This document shows positions 43,146 to 54,908 of a stretch of 64,000 bases of DNA, in pieces. A program made the translations under genes and the position numbers. The stretch's first letter is position 1. Every line of letters begins with the position of its first letter. The notes beneath the pieces are model-generated. The model made no database searches. It worked only from the letters and a program-made list of their open reading frames with translations, and was not told the DNA's origin. This DNA is from Emiliania huxleyi CCMP1516. Its lineage: Eukaryota; Haptophyta; Isochrysidales; Noelaerhabdaceae. Location: assembly GCF_000372725.1 (NCBI RefSeq), contig NW_005198244.1, forward strand, positions 834,578 to 898,577. Reading direction: 5' to 3'.

Positions 43146-44402
43146 ATGGCTTCGGCTGTCGCATTCGGTGACCGGGTGCTGAGAGAAAGGAGCAGGCTCT
43201 TCTCTCCGACCAGTGCTATCGGCGACGAGCAGAACCGATCGCGTTGGAGGCTATCGCAGCCTCTGGCCAGCGCCGGTTACCTTCTGTCACTCGACGACTA
43301 CACAATCGATAGCCCCGACAGGCGATGTGTGCCAACGCACGTTGAATGCGTCATCGACAAGGAAAACTCGTTTGCAAAGGCACTCGTGCACTTTCCTCAC
43401 GCGGCCGAAGCACAGCTGGCGTGCTGGTCCCTCTTCCGGCAGCACCCGGCCCTCACGCCCCGCTTCAGCCTCGCGAGCGGTATCAAGTTTGGTGACTCGG
43501 CGTGGACCATCGGCTTGATGCGCCTCATCAACGCGAGCGTGGCACCGCGCGGGCGAAAGAGGTCGGCAGACTGCGCCGTGAGGGGCCGGCTGCGCAGGCT
43601 CCGGACCGGCTGGACCGGCAGCGAGCAGGCTTGGCTCGTTGGCCGCGCCGACGCGACGGAGCTCCAAAATCGGCTCTTTGTCGGGCAAGCCCTCACGGGC
43701 GGGCCTAAGGCGGAGCGGCCCACGGTGGCTGGGCTTCCTGTACGTGTCGGTCTCGTGAATCGAAAGGGCAGCCGGCGCATCGTCGATGCCGATAAGGCAA
43801 TGGCTGCCCTAGCACGCGCGTTGGCCGCGCGCGAGATAGCTACGCTCAGTTACATGTCGGATCTGGGCGATCTGGGCTTCGAGGAGCAAGCGCAGTGGGT
43901 GCACGCGCAGGACATTCTGCTGTCACCGCACGGCGCGCAGAATGTCAACTTTCTGTGGGCGAGGCCGTGCACCGCCATCGTCGAGTTCTTCCCAAAGCAC
44001 TACTTCATTCCGGGCGAGTACCTTCAGCTCGCCCGTGCTGTCGGCGCCGTGGCCTTTGCGGCTTACAAGGGCCCGGTCGACCCTTATGCGGACACGGCCT
44101 TGGCGCTCGGCGAGGGTCGGCGAGCGTATGGATATCGGAGGCGAGCGAGGTATGGGCAGCTCTCCCTAGGATGGAACGGTGGATGGAATGGGTCCTTCAC
44201 CGACGCGATGCTCAAAGGTCTGCTCGAGGCACGCGCAGCGTGTCTGGCCACGCACGGCGCCAACGACAGCTCCTGGGCGCGGCATGATCTCGGTCAGCCT
44301 ACCCAGCAGCGCCATCTGATGCCGCATCTTAGCACGTTCAGGACTCTACCCCAACAAGGGATGCCGAGAACACACCAGCTGCGGGACGAGATATTCGGAT
44401 GA
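43146..44402 (+). CDS. GT61-family glycosyltransferase
   Basis: A 418-residue protein related to GT61 (DUF563) enzymes, which add xylose, arabinose or GlcNAc in the secretory pathway. The core is VGLVNRKGSRRIVDADK, then LGFEEQAQWVHAQDILLSPHG, then NVNFLWARPCTAIVEFFP and YLQLARAVGAVAF, all typical GT61 positions. N-terminal Cys residues (CVPTHVECV) may form disulfides. No clear membrane anchor is present from the ATG at 43146; an upstream exon or the ATG at 42867 may supply it. Acceptor unknown. Confidence 0.75.
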   Translation: MASAVAFGDRVLRERSRLFSPTSAIGDEQNRSRWRLSQPLASAGYLLSLDDYTIDSPDRRCVPTHVECVIDKENSFAKALVHFPHAAEAQLACWSLFRQHPALTPRFSLASGIKFGDSAWTIGLMRLINASVAPRGRKRSADCAVRGRLRRLRTGWTGSEQAWLVGRADATELQNRLFVGQALTGGPKAERPTVAGLPVRVGLVNRKGSRRIVDADKAMAALARALAAREIATLSYMSDLGDLGFEEQAQWVHAQDILLSPHGAQNVNFLWARPCTAIVEFFPKHYFIPGEYLQLARAVGAVAFAAYKGPVDPYADTALALGEGRRAYGYRRRARYGQLSLGWNGGWNGSFTDAMLKGLLEARAACLATHGANDSSWARHDLGQPTQQRHLMPHLSTFRTLPQQGMPRTHQLRDEIFG

Positions 44403-45033
<631 letters not shown>

Positions 45034-46420
45034 TCACCGCGTCGGGTCGGCGATCACCATCGCCACCAAACCCAGCGTCCGCACCGCCGCGCTGGCCGTC
45101 AGTCGAAGCAGCCGTGCGATGCCGATGCGCCGCAGGAGCACCTGCGAGTGTGAGTGAGGCGTGCTCACGGTTGAGGCGTGGGGTGGCGCAGTCCGGCGGA
45201 TTGTGGCGGCGGATGTGGTGGTGCGCGGCGCCTCGCTCACAAACAAGCCGGCGGCGCCGGAGAAAACTGCGAAGCGCGCCGTCCGCGAGAGCGACTCGCT
45301 GACCGACCGGAGCTGCAGCTCGACGACGAGGTCGCCGCGCTCGCACACCTGAGACGCGTGGCGGGGCGTGTGACGAGCCGCTGGCCAGCCACTGTCGCGA
45401 CCGCCGCCCACCCACCCGCCCCCACGTGCGCGGATGGGGTCTGTGAGCGCGCGTGCGTCAGTGTGCGCTCGCGAGGGTGCGTCAGGCCTCGGGCGTCGCG
45501 CCACTGCCTCGCAGCGGCATCCCGTACCCCGCCAGCCGCACCGCCTCGCCGCACCTACGCTCGCACGCTCGCCGCGGTGACACCGACGCAGCCCCGTTGC
45601 GCCCGCCGCGACTCGCCGCCCGTCGCGTGCCGTACTGCCTTCCCGCGCGGTCGCACCGTCACGCGCTGGCGGCAGATGGTGCGCACGCGCACGGCCGGCC
45701 TCAGCGCGTTGTGCCACGCGTGCAGCTTCACCACGCGCGACAGGCCCGCGTCGCCCGACCGCGAGAAGCGAGGCGACCGGTCGTCTCGCGCCGCGACCTC
45801 GAGGCGCACCTGTGGGCGGCGGGCGCGGCGACGCGTGAGGTGGCGACGGGTTCGCCGCCTGCGGCGCTGCGAGAGCGAGGCGAGGATCCGGTCTCTACGC
45901 CAGCGCGTCTCGTCTTCTCTCCGCGCGCCTCGACACCGCCGACGCCGCGAAGCAGGACGGTGTCGCCGGGCCGGCTGCCGGGCGGGAGCTTTCCCGTGCG
46001 CACGAAGAAGCCGCCCGGGCGCGGGATCGGGATGAGCACCGGCGCCCACCCTCCCAGCTGCTCAAGGCTGCACTGCACCCGCACGGTCTGCGTCGGCCCT
46101 CCTCCACTCGCAACGCCACCGCGGCCGCCGCCGCCCGCGCGGAAGCCGGCCCGCTCCGCGTCCAGCTCGAGGTTGTACCTCCGCCGCGTCTGCGGGTCCG
46201 ACAGCACCGAGAAAGCCTCGTTGACCTTCTCGAACCGCTGCTGCGCCTGCGACTTTGCTGCGGCGCCAGTGTGCTTGTCTGGGTGCCACCGCAGCGCCTC
46301 GCGCCGGTACGATCGTTTGATCTCGTCGGGCTTGGCGCCTCGCGGCACCTTCAAGGTTGCGTAGTGGTCGGCGGCGTTTGAATGGAGTGCGGTCAATACG
46401 ACGAGCAACAGGCGCATCAT
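45034..46420 (-). CDS. secretory DnaJ (Hsp40) with C-terminal substrate-binding region
   Basis: At least three exons; the first (46420-45935) begins MMRLLLVVLTALHSNA, a signal peptide, then a full J domain (YATLKVPRGAKPDEIKRSY, HPD in LRWHPDKHTG, FEKVNEAFSVLSDP). Exon 2 starts at 45809 (VRLEVAARDD) after an intron starting GTGTCGAG. A later exon carries AVRLAGYGMPLRGSG and CERGDLVVELQLR, the C-terminal domain of type B DnaJ proteins. No Cys-rich zinc finger is seen. It probably assists Hsp70/BiP in the ER, though export to another compartment is possible. The ATG at 46459 would add 13 residues. The last exon boundaries and the stop near 45034 are uncertain. Confidence 0.7.
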
Positions 46421-46459
46421 CACCGTGCCGGCGGCACGGCGAGCGCTGCGGCCTCGCAT

Positions 46460-47414
46460 ACCGCGTGGAAAAAGAAAGGGCCGCGTTGCTGTTTTAGGTA
46501 TATTGTTGGCAAATCAAGACACAGAGCTCACACAGAATCACAGCGGGAGGAAAGCGGCGAGTCGCAATTCCTGGGGTCCTTGTGGCGGGCCACCCTGTCC
46601 AGAGAGGCATGGATGCCAATCTGGGGTCTCTCGACCGAGTCTATGAAGCCCTGGCCGCCTCCCGGTGGTGGCAGAGGTTATAGAACCAAGCGATGGAGAT
46701 GGTGCGGGGGTACGGGTGTTCCAGGGGGTCACGACACGCACCGACCCTTCACGAACCGAAAGGCTGCACCCGGGGAAGGCACAGTAATCCGGGCACGTGT
46801 TGGGCGCCCCATTCCGTTTAGGGCTAGGTCGGCTCAGGGCCCCGTCCACTTCCCTCCCGCCTGGCGCGTGATGATGAGGAGTTGCCACCCAGGCCAGCCA
46901 GGACAGGGGCGGGGGGCGAGGGCGGAGGGCGGGATGGGCGCCAAGCGGGAGGGAGCGGACGGGGTGGGGCGCACAGATGGGGGATGGCGAAGGCGGAGGG
47001 GCGGGAAGGGGGGAGGGTGGTTCGGTAGGGCGGGGGGGAGGGCGGGGGGTGGAGGAGGAGGGCGGTGGGGGCGAGGGGCGGCGAAGGAGAGGGTGGCGTA
47101 CTAAGGGGGATGCCTGGCACTAATCAAAAAATGGCTGCCTCTCGAAAGCGCCCTATGGTGCACGCGAGGGAGTAGACAGACCCTGGCGATTTGAGACCAC
47201 CTCTCTCTTTTTCTTCCTAGGGGATCCGTCTGCTTTCGCTGCGCATGCTCGAGCCCCCGGCGAGGGCTTGTGCTGTGAATAGCAGGCGGGCGCCGACGAG
47301 GTTGCGCTTCGTGGATCGCGTCACACCAATCCTCGCTACCCAACGCGGCCAAAGGATATCCACCCCGAGAACCTCGAGAGACCGCCGACGAGCTTGCGCT
47401 TCCCTCGTCTCCGC
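46460..47414. other. no firm gene; strongly G-rich plus strand
   Basis: From about 46900 to 47100 the plus strand is a run of GGG tracts (GGGGCGGGGGGCGAGGGCGG and similar), capable of forming G-quadruplexes. Frames here have no domains. The first exon of the RNase T2 gene, expected to encode a signal peptide, may lie in the last 200 bp but I cannot place it. Confidence 0.5.
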
Positions 47415-48497
47415 ATGTCCGCGGGCCTTTCGGGTCCTCCGCCCGCGGACTACACCTCTTACGTCCTCGCGCTGGAGTGGCAGCCACAATGGTCGCTTCG
47501 CGCCTGCCCCGGATCTGCGAGCGCCGACCCTCGCCTGATCGCGGCCATGGCGGGATCTCTCGGCGCTTGGGCGCGGCAGAATCTCTCGCTGCACGGCCTG
47601 TGGCCCGAGTATACCAACGCGTCCGCGCACGCTGGCTGGCGGTGGCCGCAGTGGTGCAACGCGAGCCGTCTCGACTACCGGGTGTGCGAGCGCGAGGAGG
47701 GCCTCGATGGCTGTCAGCCGACGGAGCAGGCGCTCGCCGACTACAACGTCTCTGGCCGCTGGCAGTCGTGGGCGATCGAGTACGCGTTTGGCTCGCTCGC
47801 CGCACACGAGTGGTCCAAGCACGGGAGCTGCTCCCCGTCGGCAGAGCAGCAGCCGGCGCAGCTCGAGTACTGGAGCTGGCAGGAGGAGGCGGTGCGGGTG
47901 GCGGCGGCGGGCCACGGCAGCCGGCTCGTCTCTGCGAGTGCGGGCGGGGCCGTGCGGAGAGCCGACCTGCTGGCCGCCTTTGAGCGCGACACGGGCGGCC
48001 GCGCAGTCGCCCTGCGGTGCGAGGATGCCTGCCGGCTCAGCCAGGTCTGGCTCGGCTTCCGTGCGGAGCCGGCGACACTGCGGCCGCTGCTCGACCCGGA
48101 CCACGCAGTCGCCGTGTCGGGCGGCTCGTGCGGACAGTGCGTCGCCGTCGCGATCGCCGCGTGGTCGGGCTGCCCACGCCGCGCCACCTTCGACCGCGCC
48201 CTCGCGATCGCCGCCGGCGCGCTGCTCGGCCTCGGGCTGCTCGTGTGCGCGCTCCCTCCGCTGCGGCAGCGAGCCGCGTACCTGGCGAGGACTCTCCGCC
48301 CCGCCGCGCCGCTCGGGCGGAGCCTCGCCATGTCTCCCGCGCCGCTCGCCGGGGAGAAGCGTGTCGTCCAGCTGCAGGACCTGGACGTCAGGTCGCCGCG
48401 CACGCGGAGGTACGTCGAGGGGCTGCTGGCCGCCGACCCGCATGAGCTGCCGCCTCCTCCGACGCTGAGAGCCGCCGGCGGCGCCGCGGCCGGCTAG
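47415..48497 (+). CDS. RNase T2 with C-terminal membrane anchor
   Basis: A 360-residue frame from the ATG at 47415. It has both active-site motifs of the T2 family: LSLHGLWPEY (CAS I, catalytic His) and HEWSKHGSC (CAS II, His/Glu/Lys), and the WPQWCN region between. The start YTSYVLALEWQPQW is the first strand of the domain, so a signal peptide from an upstream exon is probably missing. After the domain comes a hydrophobic helix (ALAIAAGALLGLGLLVCAL) and a 90-residue basic, Pro-rich tail, unlike secreted T2 enzymes. It likely acts in the vacuole, endosome or at the cell surface. Confidence 0.85.
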   Translation: MSAGLSGPPPADYTSYVLALEWQPQWSLRACPGSASADPRLIAAMAGSLGAWARQNLSLHGLWPEYTNASAHAGWRWPQWCNASRLDYRVCEREEGLDGCQPTEQALADYNVSGRWQSWAIEYAFGSLAAHEWSKHGSCSPSAEQQPAQLEYWSWQEEAVRVAAAGHGSRLVSASAGGAVRRADLLAAFERDTGGRAVALRCEDACRLSQVWLGFRAEPATLRPLLDPDHAVAVSGGSCGQCVAVAIAAWSGCPRRATFDRALAIAAGALLGLGLLVCALPPLRQRAAYLARTLRPAAPLGRSLAMSPAPLAGEKRVVQLQDLDVRSPRTRRYVEGLLAADPHELPPPPTLRAAGGAAAG

Positions 48498-49045
48498 GCA
48501 CACGGGACGCCGTGACGATCATGCAGGGTTAGCCTGGATTAAGATTTAAGTTGTGAAAGACAGAAAGGAAATCAGGCTGCCACAGGGAAGGAGAAATGCA
48601 GATGCCGAATTATTTTTTATTTGGTGCCAGTGGTGCGCGCCGGTCCCGTGCCTATGAAGACACAAAGAAACGACGGACTTCGGTGGGGCGTTGCGCCGGC
48701 ACGCCGCAGCTCCGTAGCCGCAGGCGCAGCCCCAACTCTTGCCGCTCTTCCGTGTCGGGTTGTGACGAGGGGTGAGGGGACACGGATTGAAGATCCCTCA
48801 CACCAAGATCGTGCATGGCGGGGACACATGTCCCTAAATCCCATCTCACTTCACGTTTTCTTTCTTTCGGCCCAGGAGCGGTGGTTGAGGCCGATTGCCT
48901 CAACTGTCAACCACGTGGTTGACAGAGGCCTCAACCCTCAACCAAGTGGATAAACAGGCCCCTTCAACCCCTCAACCACGCGGAATGGCTGTCCACACAC
49001 ACTGTGTGGAACGCGGGAGCGATGGGTCCCAAAAAAGGTACCAGC
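48498..49045. repeat. non-coding; CAACC-rich palindromic repeats
   Basis: Between about 48885 and 48995 CCTCAACC(C/G)TCAACCA units recur, with palindromes such as CAACCACGTGGTTG. Similar units are at 51230-51330. The rest has no gene. Confidence 0.6.
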
Positions 49046-49886
49046 AGAATGGCGCGTCTCCGCCCCCTTTCCTGTACGCGTGGGTCTCACAGAACGATTG
49101 CGCATTGGACCTTCGAGGGCATCAAAGTCGGCCGCGCCCCACGGCCATCCCGCCGGCTCTCGAGTGTCGCAGCGCGACGCGCTTCACCCCTCGACTCCGC
49201 TGCGAGTCGATCGGGAGACGACGCTCGGCCACCGCCAACTCCACCCTGACGTGTCGCACATGCGCCGAGTGTCCCCCCCGAGGGTGTCCTTATATAGTAT
49301 ACTTGGTTGCGAGTTAAAAAAAGCCCATTCCGCGCCCGCAGCCAGCAGCAGTACACATGCCGTTCTGGTGCCCCTCGGCTGGCCAGAGGACGACTCACAA
49401 TACAAAATCGGAAAGACATCACGAGGGGCCGTATAAACGGTGCCGCAGCGGCCCGGGACACTAACAATGAGTTGCCGCCATTCGCCCGGCCTCCTCCCCC
49501 TCGGGGTCGCCCGGAAAGTGGGCTTGCGCACCGGCGCCCCCCCAGCACGCCGACCCGAGGTGTACCCTCCGGCCACCTGGGAGGGGCGCTCCCTCCATTT
49601 TTGGCCCATTGGCTTCACCATGATGGATACGGAGATGGCCAGCCCTTGGTTGTGCACCTGCGACGCGAAGAGGAGGTGATCTCGGCGGACGACGGCCATG
49701 CCGAGAGCGGGCGCAGCGCGGAAGAGGGTGCGCAGCGCGTCGCGGCCGCGCACTTGGGAGCCGGGGGGGATGACCGGAGGGGGCGGGACGCCTGCATGTC
49801 CTCGAAGCTCCCAACCGCATACGCAAGCCGAGCCGCGAACGGCGGCGAGAGAGTTTGGCAGGGTCAGCGAGGACCGCGCATGGCGA
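49046..49886 (+). repeat. 841-bp dispersed repeat, copy B (inverted partner at 30464-31307)
   Basis: Matches copy A along its whole length in opposite orientation. The plus strand here reads RPEVYPPATWEG and WPIGFTMMDTEMASPWLCTC and then breaks frame. One end runs to AGAATGG, the other to TGGCGA; the flanks of the two copies are unrelated apart from a short GTTCCACACAGTG near each AGAATGG-side end. Confidence 0.75.
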
Positions 49887-51390
49887 AGGAACCTTTTTTA
49901 GGACCCAGCGCAAACACCGTCTCCCATCGTGCACACACCCGCGCAAAGTCTGAACACATTCTCTGTGAACCATTCATGTCGTCTTCTTTAGATGCCTGGA
50001 TGCTGCATTTGACGCGCCGTTTTTACGAGTACTTGGCTACGTGCGTGAATGGGAGGTGTGATGCAAAGCCCGGAGGAGCGCTGACAGCCATCGAAGGCCC
50101 CCGCGCGGGGGGGGGTCCCGGCCGACGTCATGGTCGTCCGCGGACGCGGCCCTCCATCTCCGGAGACAATACCGAACTCAAAACTGCTTACCAAAGGCAG
50201 ATACGAGCTCAGCTCAGTGAGATCTAGCAGCACATACCCTCAGTATCCAGAATAGTAAAGTCTGAAAAAGTCGGTCCGACCGCGCAGAGCGGTCTGGCTG
50301 TCTGCAGAGCTTCCGTCCGAGCCCTGAGAAATGTCGGAGGCATGTGAGTCGGCCCATATTCGCGCGATTTTGATGGCGTTGCCCTTATTGCACGTGAAAC
50401 AGACCGCGCCGGCCACGCACCCTTGTTCCCGGAGGCCAACTCGAACAGGTTTGAGCAATGGCCGCCTTCCATGCTCTCGATCCATGCTCGACACGTCCGC
50501 CCGCCATCAAGTTGTACATTGAGTGGCAAAATGCAGCAGGAACTTAGTTGCCTCGAAGGCCGCCTGCTCGAAGGCCGCCCTGCTCTCGGCATTGTGTTGT
50601 TGACTGAGAGCACTGTCTGATCCAACCAGAAAGAGCCGTCGAGAAGAGCCGTCGAGCTACATGAGACCCAAGTCGTCGTGATGTACCAGGAAACGAAACT
50701 AGCGCCAAAATTGATATCTCAGGATTGACATTATTCCTCGCGCCTGCTTTCGCTGCTTGAGGCTTGCCAAATAAGATCCTGCGTCTATGGCCGTGTGCAA
50801 CGTCAAGTCGTTAACCGCGACAAGACCATCGCGCCAACCGCGACTCTGTTGCTTATTTATGCGGCAGCATTCACCGTGACTCTTGCCGTGGATGATTAGT
50901 GACCGCAATACTACGCCGTGAGCTGAGCTTCACCAGCCGTTTCTCTTCCTTCCCTTGCCTTCTCTTGCCGTCCGTTCTCTGTGCGCATTCCACTGCATGC
51001 GGCATCACAGCACAAGCGTCTTCTGCCGGGCGCGCATCTGAATTCGTACCTGGTAGGCCATCGCTTTGCTGAAAGATCAGGCGCCTGAATGGCGACAGTG
51101 AGCGTCTCCTACTTTGGATTGCGCTCGAGGTACGAGGAGCGCAAGAGCGCGCCGCAGGCGAAGCGATTTTTTGGCGGCAGGCTGTTCCAGTTTATCTTGT
51201 GATCACGCGCGAGCCTGTGAATAGGCCCCGGAGGCCTCAACCCTCAACTAAAGGGTTGACGGGGGGTCTCAACCGTCAACCAGATGGTTGAGGGGGGGCC
51301 TCAACCCTCAACCCTCAACCACTCAACGCACTCGATTTCTTGAAGTCGACGCTCGCACGTCATCGAGAGTGTTGCTGTAGAGGACGCCTG
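49887..51390. other. no firm gene; low-confidence frames and CAACC repeats
   Basis: A 133-codon minus-strand frame (50224-50625) and an overlapping one reading AVCFTCNKGNA may be remnants of a gene, but no family is recognisable. The last 100 bp (51230-51330) carries CTCAACCCTCAAC repeats, two with central palindromes (CAACTAAAGGGTTG, CAACCAGATGGTTG). Confidence 0.45.
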
Positions 51391-53318
51391 ATGATGCTGA
51401 ATCGACGGGGCGTCACATGCAGCGCCGCGGCGTGCTGCGCGCTTCTGCTCTTCCTCGCAGCCGTTTTCCGGCCGCCTCCTCCTCGCGAGCGGACCTGGCA
51501 GCCGCGGGACGGAGCCATCGTCTCCATTCGGTCTGTGGAGACAGGCACCCATCTCACAGTGAGCATGGACGACGGCAATCTATACGCGCCGCCGCGAGGT
51601 GCACCGCATAATGCCAGCGCCCAATTTCGCGTGATGGTGCTCGAAAGTTCGCTCGTGGAGGTCCTGCGGGACGCTGCCCGCAGCACGAACTTGGCTGCCT
51701 GGGCCCGACACAAGGCGAAGACTGTCTCTGGGTGCGTGTGCTCGGGCTTCGCCAACGACTACGGGTTCGGTGCGTGGTGCGCCTCATGGGAGGACGCGTA
51801 CCAACAGCCTTGGTGCTATGTGTCGGACGGATGCAAGGTAGCGGACGAGTCGAGCCGCGGCTCGTTTGGGAGGAAGTACGACGTCTGCCCGGCGGGCGAG
51901 GCCGACTCGGCGGCGGGCGAGTTCGGGGCGGACGGCGAGGGAACGGATCCCCTGACGGGGGATCCGTTCGAGGATAGGGTGATGGAGGAGGCGGCCTCAG
52001 AGAGCGAGTGGCAGGGTGGTGGAGAGGGCGGCGGCGCGGGTGATGGTGGCGGAGAGGGAGAGGGCGAAGGCGAAGGCGAGGGCGAGGCTGAGGGTGAGGG
52101 CGAGGGCGCAGGGGGGGCGTTCGACGAGCCGCTGCAAGGGTGTGACTGCTCAGCCGTGTGCGCCAGACGACAGGGCGCGCCGTCCCCGCCTCCGCTGCCA
52201 CCGTCCCCGCCGCCACGCGCCACGACTCCGCCGCCGACGTCCCTGTCCCCGCCGCCGGCGACGTCCCAGCCGCCACCGCCTCGGCCTCCGCCAGTCCGCC
52301 AGCCTCAAGCGCCTCTCGGCCTTTTCCCTCTATCTGGCTGCAACTGCTCCGGCTTCAGGCGCCGACCGCACGCACCGCCTCTTTCTGCCCTGGCCCTGCT
52401 CACGCGTCACGCCGCCCGCCGCAGCAACTCGCACGGCTTTGGCGGCTCGTGCGGGGCGTGGGAGTTGGAGAAGCAGACCCCCTGGTGCTACGTCCACCCG
52501 GCCTGCCCGACGGTGCAGCGCGCTACCTCTCCTTCGGGCGGATCCTTCGGAAGGCCTTTCGACGAGTGCGGGCCTGCGAGCACCGCCACCCCGCCCGCCA
52601 CCCCTCCGGGCGCAGCTGCGGCCTTGCAGCGGCTCGTGGGGCCTTCCCTCGACCTGCAAGCGTGGCGGGCCGCCGGGAAGGACACAGCGGGCCATGCCCC
52701 CACGTCCGCCCAGCCTGCAGCGACGGGCGTGGCGAGCGAGCGACGGCTCCTCTCGGCGCAGCTCTCGCCTGTCCCAGCCCCCGCCGCCGCTGCGGCCGGT
52801 GGGAGGGGCGGCGACGGGGCGGGCGGAGCAGGAGCCGGAGCCGGAGCGAGGAGCGGCACGGCCAACGGTCTAGCTCCGCCCCGCAGCTCCGCCCCGCATC
52901 GCAGCTCGCTCCGCGTAGCCCTAAGCCCAGCCCCGCCCCGACAGACGGCAACCGGCTCTCGAGCTTCGCGGTCGAGGCGCAGGTGTACGCCTCGCGCACG
53001 GCTTGGGTGGCGCTGCGCTGCGTCGAGACGGGAACCTTTCTTGCAGTGGAGCCGCCGCCCCACGAGCGGCCGCTAGTCGCGCACGGCCGTGCGGACGGCT
53101 TGTCGCTCTCCACCGTCTTTGGCGTCGTGCCCGGGGGCTTGCTCTGGGCGCGCGGCACCGACTCGCTGCTCAACGTCTGCGCCGACGGTCAGGTGTGCTC
53201 CGGCTACCGCGAGCGCGACGCAGACCCACACTTGCGCCGCCTTGTCCGGCCCACGCCAGGCTCCAGCTTTGTGATGGAGTCGGTGGGCTCTGATGCGAGT
53301 GGCCCGCGCCGCAAGTAG
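51391..53318 (+). CDS. type II membrane protein with two trefoil-like and two Cys-rich WCYV modules
   Basis: From the ATG at 51391 a hydrophobic anchor (CSAAACCALLLFLAAVF) is followed by a beta-rich module (AIVSIRSVETGTHLTVSMDDG), then a Cys-rich module (CVCSGFANDYGFGAWCASW...PWCYVSDGC). A Gly/Glu-rich linker with a GEGEGE run and a Pro-rich linker (SPPPLPPSPPP) lead to a second Cys-rich module (CNCSGF...GFGGSCGAW...PWCYVHPAC). After an intron at about 52790-52950 the frame changes and a second beta-rich module follows (TAWVALRCVETGTFLAVEP). So the order is trefoil, WCYV, WCYV, trefoil. The Cys-rich modules recall FN2/kringle-like folds but I do not recognise them. Likely a cell-surface or Golgi protein. 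Exon edges are approximate. Confidence 0.65.
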
Positions 53319-53648
53319 AAGGAGGTGTGGAGCAGTCGGTCTACTTGCGTGTGTGTCAGGTCAGCGCAGTGTGTTTCCTTGTGCGCAACCGTCTGGTCCC
53401 CACAGAGTCACTCAACGATGTGTGCGGGCAACACACTCTGTATATCCATTAAACGCAGCGCACGTGCGCACGTCGCGGTCAGCGGCGCGGGTTTTGATCA
53501 AAACCATGGTCAAAACACCCCACACATGGTGGCCGAAAAGCCGGCTTCCCCGAGCAAGTGGGGCACACAAACTCAAAGTCTGGGGTGTTTTCTTCCTCGG
53601 CCATCTCTCGAGGTCTCGAGAACCACAAATGGGGACTACGGTCTGAAC

Positions 53649-54908
53649 ATGACATATATGCCCCATTCGGCGCGACCGCTCGGCACTTGCAGCGACAGCA
53701 TTCAGTGTGCGGCGGCGATCGATAAAAGGCGCCTGGCCACCCTGCCGGCTGGGCCATCAAAGTGTCACGGTGCTGTGCCCGCGCTTGGCGTCCAGGGGAG
53801 ATGTGTCGTGGAACTGCCACCGGAACCATGGAATTTCACCTGCGAATACAAGTACCCAGCGGGCGGACGCCCGCGGGGGTCGCCCCTCCTCAAAACAGGT
53901 GAGCCGTGCCTCCCCTTGACCGAACACTCGAGGGTCAAGGAGGGTAGCTTCAATGGGGAGCACGAAGAGTGGACCAGCAGCAAGAAGAGCAGGGGTGCAT
54001 CGCCGCTCAGCAAAGGTCCCCGCGTCGCGGTGATGATCGTCGGTCTAGCTGCGGGCGTCACGAACCCTCTTGTGTATGCCTCCATGCGACATCGACTCAT
54101 CGAGTCTATCTCCGAACACGTGGATGTCTTTATGAACCTCGAAATCCGCGCAGACATCAAGGACTACTGGAGTCCGAAGCACGCGCAGGAGACATTGATT
54201 AGGGCTGGCGAGGCTGGCAGCATTGGCAAAGGTGACGCGAACCTCACCGCTCTGGCAGTGGCCCTGTTGGAGCTGCGACCTAGATTTGTCACGCTGAACG
54301 AACCAGCGATAGAAGGCTTTGCTGGCCCTCGTAACGACTGGTTCAGCAAGCCTGGAAGCAGGAACCCAGACTCGCGATGTGCTGGGCATGCTTGGCGTGC
54401 TCTGAAGCAAGGCCATCACCCAAAGGTCCCATACGATCGTCTGCTTCGCGCCCGCGACCGTCACCGTCGCTGCATGCTTCTGGTGGAGCTGGCTGAATCG
54501 CGGGACGCGCAGACATATGCATGGGTCGTCATGACTCGCCCAGACTTGGTGTTTAACGTGCCGGTCACTCATCACATGCTGCGGGCAAATACGGTGTACT
54601 GGAAGGGGCATGTCGACTTTTCTTTGTTCGTCCCGCGGAGCGCTGCCACCACCTTCTTCGTCGATGCCACGCTCAGTTACTGGCGATGTGAGCAAATTAG
54701 CGAGACAAGTGGCGAAGGATGGATTACTAAAGGATTCCTCGACGCGCGCGATGCTCATCAAGTACAATGGTTCAGGCCGTGGCGGTCCAACGTGTCGGCC
54801 GCAAAGAGTGAGGCGCGTCTGTCAAGGGCCAAGGAGAACGGAGACTTCGCTGGCCGTGTTTGGATGGAGATCTCGCGGGTCCATAGCAAGTCCGCGAGCA
54901 CCCGGTAG
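53649..54908 (+). CDS. probable glycosyltransferase (RPDL type)
   Basis: A 419-residue frame from the ATG at 53649. KGPRVAVMIVGLAAG opens a Rossmann-like domain; VDVFMNLEIRADIKDYW and, later, YAWVVMTRPDLVFNVPV resemble the RxRPDL region of algal and plant glycosyltransferase-like proteins, where the Asp lies in the active site. FSLFVPRSAATTFF and GEGWITKGFLDARD follow. The first 110 residues are Cys-containing and lumenal in character (WNFTCEYKY). No anchor is visible, so an upstream exon may exist. Substrate unknown. Confidence 0.55.
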   Translation: MTYMPHSARPLGTCSDSIQCAAAIDKRRLATLPAGPSKCHGAVPALGVQGRCVVELPPEPWNFTCEYKYPAGGRPRGSPLLKTGEPCLPLTEHSRVKEGSFNGEHEEWTSSKKSRGASPLSKGPRVAVMIVGLAAGVTNPLVYASMRHRLIESISEHVDVFMNLEIRADIKDYWSPKHAQETLIRAGEAGSIGKGDANLTALAVALLELRPRFVTLNEPAIEGFAGPRNDWFSKPGSRNPDSRCAGHAWRALKQGHHPKVPYDRLLRARDRHRRCMLLVELAESRDAQTYAWVVMTRPDLVFNVPVTHHMLRANTVYWKGHVDFSLFVPRSAATTFFVDATLSYWRCEQISETSGEGWITKGFLDARDAHQVQWFRPWRSNVSAAKSEARLSRAKENGDFAGRVWMEISRVHSKSASTR

